A stretch of 38,456 bases of DNA from an uncultured Porphyromonadaceae bacterium (GCA_946187345.1 CAMHQD010000022.1:1-38456), one strand, 5' to 3'. Shown: positions 1 to 6,984, numbered from the stretch's first letter. Translations and numbers: made by a program. The notes: generated by a model from the letters alone, not told the origin.

Positions 1-483
1 CCGTTCAATGCCGGGCGCAAACAGGAATACTACATGAGCGCCGAGGGCATCACCCGCTCATCGCGGACTCGGTTTCAGCCGGGCGTGGAGAACACAGCCT
101 CACCCACCTACCGGCAGCCGGGCTTCGAGATACTGCGGTCACCCGACAAAACGGGTCGCCGTTACTGGTGGATCAAGCCGCATGACGGCCGACGCATGAT
201 GCCCAAGCACCGCTACCTTTGGGAGCAGGCCCACGGCCCGATACCGAAAGGTATGAACATTCAGTTCAAGGACGGAGACACCACGAACTGTGTCCTCGAC
301 AATCTCTATCTCATTTCCCGCGCCGCACAGGTGCGCAAGAACTGGGACGACCTGCCCGATGAACGCAAGGCCGCTTGCCGGGCAATGGGTAACGAGAAAC
401 GTAACAAATCAATTCGAGCCGACCGGCTGCGCCTCAAATGGGGGCTTGAACCATTTGGAAGACTCGTAAAAAGACCAAGATAA
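1..483 (+). CDS. HNH endonuclease-like phage protein (5' partial)
   Basis: The reading frame is open to the left edge, so the start lies outside the window; the first internal ATG is at 34. The segment HRYLWEQAHGPIPKG (about residues 60-74 from that ATG) followed by a DGD and an NCVLDNLYLIS stretch matches the phage HNH_3 pattern of His, acidic-Gly, then Asn-x-x-x-x-NL. In HK97-like siphophages such proteins lie beside the terminase and help cleave packaging DNA. The residue that is usually the central His (the H of H-x-DG) is Phe here (IQFKDGD), so catalysis is doubtful and a DNA-binding role is possible. The gene is separated from the terminase by about 3.1 kb of cargo genes. Family assignment is fairly sure, activity is not. 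Confidence 0.75.
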   Translation, partial: PFNAGRKQEYYMSAEGITRSSRTRFQPGVENTASPTYRQPGFEILRSPDKTGRRYWWIKPHDGRRMMPKHRYLWEQAHGPIPKGMNIQFKDGDTTNCVLDNLYLISRAAQVRKNWDDLPDERKAACRAMGNEKRNKSIRADRLRLKWGLEPFGRLVKRPR

Positions 484-504
484 AATCAACTCAACAGCAC
501 AATT

Positions 505-1122
505 ATGGCAAATAATCCTGCAAATTTGGTCGAGGACTGTCTTTATCCGTCAGATAACCTCTATGACATTCCCTGCTTGCGTCTTGATATGCAGGCAGGG
601 AACCTTGTGCTGCCGTTTGCCCCATACGGCATTGGCAGAAAGAACCGACGTGCAGCAACACTGCACTTCTATGTTGATGATTACCGCTTTTCAGCTTTAT
701 GGAAAAATCCTGCAAAAATCATTGACGATGAAATTGCAGCAGTAGTCGAACCTAACTACTCTTTGTTTGACACGACACCACTTGCGTTTGGTCTGCAACT
801 GATTTATCAAAAGCGTTGGATTGCCCGATATTGGCAAGAGAACGGCATCTTGATTTATGCCGACCTAAATGTCAGTAGCAAGTTCTTTGACTACAACCGT
901 ATGGGCATACCCGATGGCTACAATGCGTTTTCATTTCGTGGAGCGCATGGCGGCTTGGAACTTGTCAAAGCTAAGTACGAAATTGCACGGCAGATTTCGG
1001 GTCTGGACATCCCAAACCTCATTGTGTATGGCGGAGGAAGAGCCGTACATGAGTTCTGCTGCACGAAGTCACTCCTGTATATTCACGATTACATGACCGA
1101 GAAGAAAAATGAGCGGAAATAG
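505..1122 (+). CDS. DUF4417 family protein
   Basis: A 205-aa protein with the family signature LHFYVDDYRFSALWKNP near residues 52-68, followed by a PNYSLFDTTP stretch, as in DUF4417 proteins found on phages and integrative elements. The biochemical role of the family is unknown to me. The start follows a short A/C-rich leader (484-504) with no Shine-Dalgarno motif. Its 3' end overlaps the start of the nuclease-like gene at 1109 by 14 bases, so the two are probably translationally coupled. The gene is visibly richer in A+T than the neighbouring HNH, terminase and portal genes, suggesting separate acquisition. A link to the toxin-like neighbour, as immunity, chaperone or carrier, is only inferred from the overlap. 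Confidence 0.7.
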   Translation: MANNPANLVEDCLYPSDNLYDIPCLRLDMQAGNLVLPFAPYGIGRKNRRAATLHFYVDDYRFSALWKNPAKIIDDEIAAVVEPNYSLFDTTPLAFGLQLIYQKRWIARYWQENGILIYADLNVSSKFFDYNRMGIPDGYNAFSFRGAHGGLELVKAKYEIARQISGLDIPNLIVYGGGRAVHEFCCTKSLLYIHDYMTEKKNERK

Positions 1123-1651
1123 CGACAAAACGACAGGTGGTACTCGCAACTATGCGAGCCAGCCAGGAACGCTGGGAAAACGTAGTGGAGAATTCAATCA
1201 ACTTATGAATTCCGGCAACTATGATAGAGATAACTCATATTTTGACCGAAGTGGTGGATTTATGGTCGTTCACAACGAACATAACATTAACGCAGATGAG
1301 CTGGATGCCGGACGCAAGCTGGCTCAAAAGGGTTACAAGGTTTATCTTGATAGCGAACATAGCACTATCAGTGGAGGCAAAACAAAAGATGGCAAGTTGT
1401 ATCAATCTCCAATGGATATGAAATCTATCACAACTGCTGGCGAGAACACAATCAAGACTGCAATGGAAAAGGCTTCGCGACAAGGTGCGGAAACAGTTGT
1501 TCTTATTCAACAGACTGAAGCAATGACTCGTGAGTATGTTGATGCTCAAGTTGCAAAATTCAAGGAAAAGGCACCTGCAAGGGCAAGAGCGCGAATAAAG
1601 CATGTGATTGTCGTAGGGCTTAGTGGCAATATTCATCGGAGGAATATATAA
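1109..1651 (+). CDS. CdiA-CT/BECR-like nuclease toxin domain protein 1
   Basis: A 180-aa protein with a low-complexity N-terminus (1-50) and a C-terminal domain resembling CdiA C-terminal tRNases of the BECR (barnase-EndoU-colicin-RelE) fold. Visible elements are DELDAGRKLAQKGYKVYL (63-80), an invariant-type D-x-K (MDMKSI, 102-107), ENTIKTAMEKASRQG (112-126) and a hydrophobic strand VVLIQ. The same elements recur in the gene at 2978 (KEHDMCIALARAGHKV; ADLKRL; NNIRR; RQGARIVVF), so the two are divergent relatives. Family members cut RNA, often tRNA, but target and activity here are unproven. The stop codon lies inside the T-tract of a minus-strand terminator, and a minus-strand RNA candidate converges on the gene. 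Codon composition is A+T-rich relative to the phage core. Confidence 0.6.
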   Translation: MSGNSDKTTGGTRNYASQPGTLGKRSGEFNQLMNSGNYDRDNSYFDRSGGFMVVHNEHNINADELDAGRKLAQKGYKVYLDSEHSTISGGKTKDGKLYQSPMDMKSITTAGENTIKTAMEKASRQGAETVVLIQQTEAMTREYVDAQVAKFKEKAPARARARIKHVIVVGLSGNIHRRNI

Positions 1652-1678
1652 AAAAACGGCCAGGACTCACCTGCCGTT
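1650..1678 (-). terminator. Rho-independent terminator of minus-strand RNA 1
   Basis: The arms AACGGC (1655-1660) and GCCGTT (1673-1678) pair, with an inner AGG/CCT pairing. On the minus strand the hairpin is followed by seven T (complement of A at 1650-1656). There is no T-tract on the plus side, so it acts on leftward transcription. It ends at the stop codon of the nuclease gene. Confidence 0.7.
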
Positions 1679-1752
1679 GATGTGAGAAGCCTCTGTAAAA
1701 ACAGACGAATACGAATAGGCGTGGTCGCCCCAATCGTTGACTTCTCATTAAC
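1652..1752 (-). ncRNA. Candidate minus-strand structured RNA 1, convergent with nuclease gene 1
   Basis: A promoter of the form TTTG-N19-TAATTTTG lies just upstream on the minus strand (1757-1787), and a terminator hairpin with seven T lies at the other end (1650-1678), defining a transcript of about 100 nt. An outer stem TGAGAAG/CTTCTCA brackets inner hairpins TCTGT/ACAGA and GGCG-ACCA-CGCC. A 44-codon ORF can be read from an ATG near 1754, but it runs through the terminator, so coding is less likely. I do not recognise the RNA. The layout would fit an antitoxin or regulatory RNA for the adjacent nuclease, which is inference. Confidence 0.45.
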
Positions 1753-1756
1753 ATTG

Positions 1757-1787
1757 CAAAATTACTAACTTTTCAAAAACCGACAAA
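1757..1787 (-). promoter_or_regulatory. Bacteroidota-type promoter for minus-strand RNA 1
   Basis: Read on the minus strand there is TTTG (1787-1784), 19 bases, then TAATTTTG (1764-1757), matching the -33 TTTG / -7 TAnnTTTG consensus of the primary Bacteroidota sigma factor. It points away from the 55-aa plus-strand ORF that starts at 1792 and toward the 3' end of the nuclease gene. Confidence 0.6.
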
Positions 1788-1791
1788 GAAT

Positions 1792-1959
1792 ATGGACGAA
1801 AAAGAACAGAAATTGAGAGAAAGTCTCAAAAATCTCGGCAAACTGGTGCCGACGCTGCTGGTCGTCGGCATGACCGCCGACAAGCACGGCGCGTTGCTCA
1901 TGTGCTCGCCCGAGGAGGAAGACGAGAAACGTCGACTCCCGGGGATTACTCGAGATTGA
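1792..1959 (+). CDS. Small hypothetical phage protein (55 aa)
   Basis: An ATG ORF of 55 codons beginning MDEKEQKLRESLKNLGKL, with a short hydrophobic stretch (VPTLLVVGM, about 19-27) and an acidic-basic C-terminus. There is no recognisable family. The amphipathic N-terminus and hydrophobic centre could form a helix or a weak membrane segment, but a single TM is not convincing. It sits between the minus-strand RNA promoter and the promoter of the next gene. Base composition in the second half matches the phage core genes, which supports it being real; no other support exists. Confidence 0.45.
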   Translation: MDEKEQKLRESLKNLGKLVPTLLVVGMTADKHGALLMCSPEEEDEKRRLPGITRD

Positions 1960-1970
1960 GTGCGCAAAAT

Positions 1971-2002
1971 TTTGCGAAATTTGGACTAATTTTGTACCTT
2001 TG
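1971..2002 (+). promoter_or_regulatory. Bacteroidota-type promoter with palindromic operator candidate
   Basis: TTTG (1971-1974), 20 bases, then TACCTTTG (1995-2002) match the Bacteroidota consensus. A perfect 14-bp palindrome CGCAAAATTTTGCG (1963-1976) overlaps the -33 box and could be a repressor operator. Downstream, the leader holds two copies of ATAAATGCGATTTTT at 2050-2064 and 2071-2085, spaced 21 bp apart (two helical turns). It gives the gene at 2094 its own promoter inside the late region. Confidence 0.65.
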
Positions 2003-2093
2003 CGTCGCACACACGGAGAGAGGAAAAAACGGTGGAGCCGCAGGTGCAAATAAATGCGATTTTTTTTGCGATAAATGCGATTTTTGACCTAAA

Positions 2094-2870
2094 ATGGCGC
2101 ACGCGATTTTTGATGACACAGACCCACGTATTTCGGTAGGCGATTTCGGAGGTATGGACATGCCCGATTTGGACCTGGGTATGCTGGACTTTCTGCCCGG
2201 CGATGATACCGAGGCCACGCGTTACACCCTGCCGCGCCGCATGGAGGCGCGCGGCGAGATGGTGACCTACGACAACGCGGTGAAGTTGGCGCGCGATTTG
2301 CGCCTCGACAAGGGCGAGCGCGCCGACTGCTTCGTGAGCGGCAACTTCATCTTCGGCGACTTTATCGAGGCGTTCCTGACAAGCCACAACGCGTGCGCGG
2401 CGAAGATGACCATCAGCACCCTGTCTCTAAATCAGGACAATGTTGACAGCCTCCACAACCTGCTCACGCATGGCTACATTCAGGAACTCAATCTCATCGT
2501 GAGCGTCTATTTCTGGGGCAACGAGCGTCGCAGCCTCATTCCATACATCTATCGTGAGCTTGACATTGAAGACCGTTTCCAGCTCGCAGTTGCCGACATT
2601 CACACCAAGACGATAAATTTTGAGACCCTGGGCGGCCGCAAAATTGTTATACACGGCAGCGCGAACCTGCGCTCGAGCGGCAACATCGAGCAATTCACGA
2701 TTGAGGAGAACCCCACGCTTTATGCGTTCTACGACGAGCACTATGGCCGTTTGCTCGCTAAGTATTCCACAATCAACAAGCCGATCCGCGGCTCAAGGGC
2801 GTGGGAGGTATTCACGCGGATGATAGATATGTTGGACCAAAAGAAGAGACACAATGGCATCAGGAAGTGA
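2094..2870 (+). CDS. Phospholipase D-like domain protein
   Basis: A 258-aa protein. Near residues 168-200 it shows H170-x-K172, then GSAN (188-191) and E199, the pattern of a single PLD (HKD) motif lacking the usual Asp, as in truncated PLD-like nucleases. The PLD superfamily acts on phosphodiester bonds; with one incomplete motif this protein would have to dimerise, or may be a binding protein only. An N-terminal acidic region (1-45) precedes the domain. It is transcribed from its own promoter (1971-2002) after a leader of about 90 bases with direct repeats, unlike the structural genes, suggesting expression independent of the late operon. A cargo or accessory role is likely; the exact function is not known. 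Confidence 0.55.
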   Translation: MAHAIFDDTDPRISVGDFGGMDMPDLDLGMLDFLPGDDTEATRYTLPRRMEARGEMVTYDNAVKLARDLRLDKGERADCFVSGNFIFGDFIEAFLTSHNACAAKMTISTLSLNQDNVDSLHNLLTHGYIQELNLIVSVYFWGNERRSLIPYIYRELDIEDRFQLAVADIHTKTINFETLGGRKIVIHGSANLRSSGNIEQFTIEENPTLYAFYDEHYGRLLAKYSTINKPIRGSRAWEVFTRMIDMLDQKKRHNGIRK

Positions 2871-2970
2871 AAGCAGGAGCGGCGGCAGCCGTCTGCGCTC
2901 CTCGACGGCGGCCAAGCGCCGCCAGTTGCACGACTATAGCAGGTTTGACCCGTCTGTGGCGCCGTTTTGA
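2854..2970 (+). CDS. Small basic protein sharing leader motif with next gene (38 aa)
   Basis: A 38-codon ORF overlapping the end of the PLD-like gene by 17 bases. It contains GSRLRSSTAAKRR, nearly identical to GSRLRASTAASRR at residues 9-21 of the nuclease-like protein that starts at 2978. It ends QLHDYSRFDPSVAPF. The shared leader suggests either a duplicated N-terminal sorting or packaging signal, or the remnant of an earlier toxin gene whose C-terminal domain was displaced. There is no known family. The conserved motif in the correct frame argues that it is translated. Confidence 0.5.
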   Translation: MASGSESRSGGSRLRSSTAAKRRQLHDYSRFDPSVAPF

Positions 2971-2977
2971 GTGTTAG

Positions 2978-3487
2978 ATGAGTGACGGCAGCGTTGTTCA
3001 TGGCTCACGGCTTCGGGCGAGCACGGCGGCAAGCCGTCGCGGCGCTTTGATGCTGCCGTTTGACAGCCGCTTGATGATTACCACGTTTGTTGACGCGTCA
3101 AGCGGCGGCAGTGTTGCGACAGAGGCTGCCCGCATCATTGAGGGCAAGGTGAACAGCAATGAGCGTAAAAAGTTCAAAAAAGAGCACGATATGTGCATCG
3201 CATTGGCTCGTGCCGGTCACAAAGTTGAACATCGCACGGGTAGTGAAAGAGGCCGTACATTTGACGTGACGGTGGACGGTGTGCCCGCTGACTTGAAAAG
3301 GTTGAGCAGCGCGAACAACATTCGGCGCCATGCCAAGTATGCGACAACCCGTCAAGGCGCGCGGATTGTGGTTTTCCAATTTGATAATTGGAACGTAAAA
3401 ATGCGGAGCGAGGTAAAAAAGTTAAGTGAGAAAGGTATTCACGGCTATTATTTCGTTACGGGAATTGATGGAGTTTACTCTTTCTGA
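2978..3487 (+). CDS. CdiA-CT/BECR-like nuclease toxin domain protein 2
   Basis: A 169-aa protein with a basic leader (GSRLRASTAASRR, residues 9-21) and a C-terminal BECR-like domain: KEHDMCIALARAGHKV (68-83), FDVTVDG (95-101), ADLKRL (104-109), NNIRRHAKYATTRQGARIVVF (113-133) and a final YYFVTGIDG strand. The D105/K107 pair, the Asn-Ile-Arg and the RQGA strand align by eye with the gene at 1109, so this is a second divergent copy of the same toxin-like family. RNase activity is expected from the family but untested. The composition becomes more A+T-rich after the leader. A minus-strand RNA candidate converges on its 3' end, as for the first copy. Confidence 0.6.
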   Translation: MSDGSVVHGSRLRASTAASRRGALMLPFDSRLMITTFVDASSGGSVATEAARIIEGKVNSNERKKFKKEHDMCIALARAGHKVEHRTGSERGRTFDVTVDGVPADLKRLSSANNIRRHAKYATTRQGARIVVFQFDNWNVKMRSEVKKLSEKGIHGYYFVTGIDGVYSF

Positions 3488-3588
3488 AAATCAACGCTCC
3501 GAGCCGGAGCCCGGAGCGAGGGTGGTCCCCAGCCGCTATCGCAGCCTAAGCCCTGTCCGATTGCTTTAACGTCCATCGGCATCAAGAC
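3485..3588 (-). ncRNA. Candidate minus-strand structured RNA 2, convergent with nuclease gene 2
   Basis: A minus-strand promoter (3593-3623) lies immediately upstream, and a GC-rich hairpin (3495-3518) followed by TTGATTTT lies at the far end, giving about 100 nt. It contains AACGTC/GACGTT (3568-3573/3586-3591) and a GGGG-ACCA-CCC hairpin that resembles the GGGGCG-ACCA-CGCC hairpin of the first RNA. A 35-codon ORF (ATG at 3582, MPMDVKAIGQ...) is open across it, so a micropeptide cannot be excluded. On the plus strand the segment lies just before the small terminase gene, where a cos or pac site could also be located. Confidence 0.4.
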
Positions 3589-3592
3589 GTTG

Positions 3593-3623
3593 CAAAGGTA
3601 ACACATTTTTTTGACACACACAA
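3593..3623 (-). promoter_or_regulatory. Bacteroidota-type promoter for minus-strand RNA 2
   Basis: Minus strand: TTG (3623-3621), 20 bases, TACCTTTG (3600-3593). The -7 box is a perfect TAnnTTTG match and the -33 box has three of four bases. It overlaps the CA-rich leader of the small terminase gene on the other strand. Confidence 0.55.
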
Positions 3624-3630
3624 CAAAATC

Positions 3631-4071
3631 ATGGCGGTATCACCCAAATCGCTGAAAAATATCGAGGGGCACAAGTTCAAGCCCGGTCAGGTGGCCAACC
3701 CCAAGGGGCGGCCCAAGAACCGCGTGAACGAGTTGCTGCGCACTGTGCTCAAGAAGCCCAAGCGCCAAGTGGTGGCATTCACCGAGGAGGAAATCGCCAC
3801 CGCCGAGCGCGCGTTGCTGGTGTTGACATTGCCCGAGTTGAAAGCGTTGATAGACAGCGACAAGACACCAACGTTTATCCGCGGCCTCGCCGTGGCCATC
3901 TATATGGACATGAAAAACGGGCGCGCGCTGGTGCTTGACCGCCTGCGCGAGCGTCAGTATAAACAGCAGGCCGAGCAGCATGAGGTGGTGGTGAGTTATG
4001 CCGACTATGACCGTTTCAAGGGGCTAACGGACGAGCAGATTGAGCGATATATCTATGGTGACAAGCGATGA
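3631..4071 (+). CDS. Terminase small subunit-like protein
   Basis: A 146-aa basic protein with KPGQVANPKGRPK (about 18-30), the leader typical of DUF5681-type small terminase proteins of Bacteroidota and proteobacterial phages, followed by helical segments. Small terminases recognise the packaging site and load the genome onto the large subunit. The stop overlaps the large-subunit start as ATGA (4068-4071). It is preceded by a CA-rich leader (3611-3630). Assignment rests on the N-terminal motif and position. Confidence 0.7.
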   Translation: MAVSPKSLKNIEGHKFKPGQVANPKGRPKNRVNELLRTVLKKPKRQVVAFTEEEIATAERALLVLTLPELKALIDSDKTPTFIRGLAVAIYMDMKNGRALVLDRLRERQYKQQAEQHEVVVSYADYDRFKGLTDEQIERYIYGDKR

Positions 4072-5531
4072 GAAAGCAGCAACGTGAGGCATTAGTGGAG
4101 TTGGCAGTGAGGACTTATCGTCGACGGTCGGTAGAGGCGGTTAGGAACTTCGGCTCGTTCCTGCCGTTTGTGCAGCCGTCCTACACGCTACATTGGTTTC
4201 AGGAACGCATCGCCGCGACGTGCCAGCGGCTGCTTGAGGGCGGCTGCGGCGGCCGGCTGATGCTTTTTGTACCGCCACAGCATGGAAAGAGCGAGATTGT
4301 GAGCCGCAAGTTGCCGGCGTGGGCCCTTGGGGTGAACCCCGACCTCAAGATTGTGGGCACGTCATATAGCGCCGACTTGGCGCAGCAATTCAGCCGCGCC
4401 ATTCAGCGCACCATTGACGGAGAGGAATACCGGCGCGTGTTTCCGGGCACCCGCCTGGGCAGCGGCACTCATGGCTATATCCGCAACGTGGACATGTTTG
4501 AGGTGGTGGGGCATGGTGGCTTTTACAAGGCCGTGGGCGTGGGCGGCTCGCTCACGGGCACGCCTGCCGACCTGGGTATCATCGACGACCCGGTGAAAGA
4601 CGCGCTCGAGGCCGGCAGCCAGACTTACCGCGACCGCGTGTGGGACTGGTACAACGATGTGTTCCTCACGCGCCTGCACAACGACAGCAAGCAAATCCTG
4701 ATTATGACCCGATGGCACGAGGATGACCTTGCCGGCCGGTTGCTGGAGCGTGAGGGCGACCGGTGGACGGTGCTGCGCATTCCGGCTGTGTGTGAGCAAG
4801 AGGCCGACGGCGAGTTGCGCTCGCCGCGCCATGTTGGCGAGGCGTTGTGGGAGGAGCGCCACTCATTGGAGCGGTTGCGCGACGTGGAGCGCCGCAGCCC
4901 TCGCACTTTTGCCGCGCTCTACCAGCAGCGGCCGACCACCGATGGCGGCAACATCGTCAGGCGAGAGTGGTTCCGCCATGTGAGCGCGGGCGAGTTCGCA
5001 CGGCTGCACCGTGGCGGCGAGCCGGTGGTGTTTTTCATCGACACGGCCTACACCGACAAGAGCGCCAACGACCCCACGGGCATCATCGCCACGGTGCGCG
5101 TGGGCAACGACATCTACATCACCCACGCCGAGCGCGTCTACATGAAGTTTCCCGAACTCATCCGCCATCTGCCGCGATACTGTGCCGCCCATGGCTACGG
5201 CGACAAGTCGACAATCCGCATCGAGCCCAAGGCCAACGGCCTGAGCGTGATTGACCAATTGCGCGAGACCACGCGGCTGAATGTGGTGGCCACGCCCTCG
5301 CCGCGCGACAGCAAGGAGACACGTCTCAACGCGGCCTCGCCGGTGGTGGAGGGCGGACGGGTGACGCTGGTGGACGGGGCGTGGAACGAGGCGTTGGTGG
5401 ACGAGGTGTGCGGGTTCCCGTCCAAGCCTCACGATGAGTTTGTGGACGTGCTATGCTATGCCATCGACTATCACCTCAACCCGCCATATAAGCCCATCGA
5501 CAAAGCGCGCACGGCTCGGCTGGTTTACTGA
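4068..5531 (+). CDS. terL: Terminase large subunit (ATPase and nuclease)
   Basis: A 487-aa DNA packaging motor. The ATPase domain has a Walker A-like PPQHGKS (69-75), VGTSYSADLA, and a Walker B LGIIDDP (169-175). TRWHEDDLAG is the coupling motif. The C-terminal RNase H-like nuclease domain shows acidic residues at D325 (FFIDTAY), E386 (IRIEPKANG) and D456/D460 (HDEFVDVLCYA). The length is normal for Terminase_6-type subunits. The enzyme docks on the portal encoded next and moves DNA into the prohead. All catalytic motifs are present, so it looks functional. Confidence 0.93.
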   Translation: MRKQQREALVELAVRTYRRRSVEAVRNFGSFLPFVQPSYTLHWFQERIAATCQRLLEGGCGGRLMLFVPPQHGKSEIVSRKLPAWALGVNPDLKIVGTSYSADLAQQFSRAIQRTIDGEEYRRVFPGTRLGSGTHGYIRNVDMFEVVGHGGFYKAVGVGGSLTGTPADLGIIDDPVKDALEAGSQTYRDRVWDWYNDVFLTRLHNDSKQILIMTRWHEDDLAGRLLEREGDRWTVLRIPAVCEQEADGELRSPRHVGEALWEERHSLERLRDVERRSPRTFAALYQQRPTTDGGNIVRREWFRHVSAGEFARLHRGGEPVVFFIDTAYTDKSANDPTGIIATVRVGNDIYITHAERVYMKFPELIRHLPRYCAAHGYGDKSTIRIEPKANGLSVIDQLRETTRLNVVATPSPRDSKETRLNAASPVVEGGRVTLVDGAWNEALVDEVCGFPSKPHDEFVDVLCYAIDYHLNPPYKPIDKARTARLVY

Positions 5532-5571
5532 CATCAACACACACACAACACAATAACACACAACAACTAAA

Positions 5572-6984
5572 ATGGAAATTAATGAGATTATCGACCTGGC
5601 GAGGCCTGCCGAGTGTATCATCGCCGATTTGAAGAGCAAGAGTGTGTCCGTGCCGGCATGGACGGGCAAGGACGGCCTTGTGAACCAGTACGACCCGCGC
5701 CGCCACCCGGTGATGAACCGCGCGCTCTATCCCGACCGCGTGAACCCGGACGGCACATTGGAGCGCGTCACGCGCATCACCTACGACCTGCAGCGGCTTG
5801 CCGTACGCCGCATGAGCGAGTTGATGAACGGAGTGCCGGTCAAGCGTGTCTACAAGCCCGAGAACGACCGACAGAAAGAGGTTGCGGCCTATCTTGAGAA
5901 GATATTCGACAACAACCGCGTCGACACGGTGAACACCGAGCGCAGCGCGATGCTGTTCGCCTCGTGTGAGGTGATGACGCTGTGGTATGCTGTGGAGCAG
6001 CCTCACAACGGCTACGGTTTCGCCTCGCCGCTGAAGTTGCGCTGCCGCAATTTCTCGCCGATGGCCGGTGACGAGTTGTGGCCGCTCTTTGACGAGTATG
6101 GAGACCTTGTGGCCTTGTCGGTGGGCTATCGCCGCAAGGTGGGCGAGCGGCTGACCGACTTCTTTGACGCCTACACCGCCACCCGTCACTGCAAGTGGAG
6201 CAACGACGGCAGCGGCGGGTGGCACCTTGATGAGCAGGAGGACATCAGCGCGTTGGGCAAAATCCCGGCTGTTTATATGTACCGTCCCACGCCCGTGTGG
6301 GAGGACACCGGTTGCCTGGTGGAGGAGATGGAGTGGGCCATGAGCCGCAACGGCAACTACCTGCGCAAAAACTCAAAGCCGCTCTTTGTCGTCTTTGCCG
6401 ACAAGGCCATAGACTACGGCGGCGAGGACGATGAGCGCGAGGGGCGCGCCGTGTTGCAGTATCCCCAGGGCAGCAACGCGGGCTATGTGACGTGGGCGCA
6501 GGCCATCGACAACCTCAAGTTCTACCTCTCGGAGTTGCGTCAGCAGTTCTTTACGCAGTTGCAGCTGCCCGACTGGTCGTATGAGAGCATGAAGTCGTCG
6601 CCCATGAGCGGCGAGAGCCGCAAGCAACTGTTTATTGACGCGCAACTCAAGGTGGCTGATGAGAGTGGCCGCTTTTTAGAGTTCTACGGGCGTGAGGTGA
6701 ATGTGGTCAAAGCGTTTCTCAAGGTGCTGCTGCCGGGCTATGGCGCCGACATTGACGCGCTGCCGGTGGAGGTGGTCATCACGCCGTTCACCATCAGCGA
6801 CGAGAAGGACACCATCGCCAACCTGCAGAACGCCAACGGCGGCAAGGCTGTCATCAGCCAGCGCGAGAGCATCGAGCGACTCGGCTGGAGCACCGACGTT
6901 GACAAGACGCTCGCCGAAATCCGCGAGGAAGACGCCGGTGAGACCTATGGCTACGGAGACCTCAATACAACTGATGAGGAATGA
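5572..6984 (+). CDS. Portal protein (SPP1 gp6-like)
   Basis: A 470-aa protein placed directly after the large terminase and before a MuF gene, the standard position of the portal. The sequence has the mixed features of SPP1 gp6-type portals: RRMSELMNGVPVKRVY near 82-97, the wing segment, a DNLKFYLSELRQQFF stem-like helix and a C-terminal acidic tail. Twelve copies would form the DNA channel and head-tail vertex. The start follows a 40-base CA-rich leader (5532-5571), with no Shine-Dalgarno. It overlaps the next gene as ATGA (6981-6984). Confidence 0.88.
   Translation: MEINEIIDLARPAECIIADLKSKSVSVPAWTGKDGLVNQYDPRRHPVMNRALYPDRVNPDGTLERVTRITYDLQRLAVRRMSELMNGVPVKRVYKPENDRQKEVAAYLEKIFDNNRVDTVNTERSAMLFASCEVMTLWYAVEQPHNGYGFASPLKLRCRNFSPMAGDELWPLFDEYGDLVALSVGYRRKVGERLTDFFDAYTATRHCKWSNDGSGGWHLDEQEDISALGKIPAVYMYRPTPVWEDTGCLVEEMEWAMSRNGNYLRKNSKPLFVVFADKAIDYGGEDDEREGRAVLQYPQGSNAGYVTWAQAIDNLKFYLSELRQQFFTQLQLPDWSYESMKSSPMSGESRKQLFIDAQLKVADESGRFLEFYGREVNVVKAFLKVLLPGYGADIDALPVEVVITPFTISDEKDTIANLQNANGGKAVISQRESIERLGWSTDVDKTLAEIREEDAGETYGYGDLNTTDEE

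Noticed and set aside
1651-1754. A 44-codon micropeptide gene in minus-strand RNA 1
   Set aside because: The frame runs through the terminator hairpin and T-tract into the nuclease gene, so it would not be complete on the predicted transcript.
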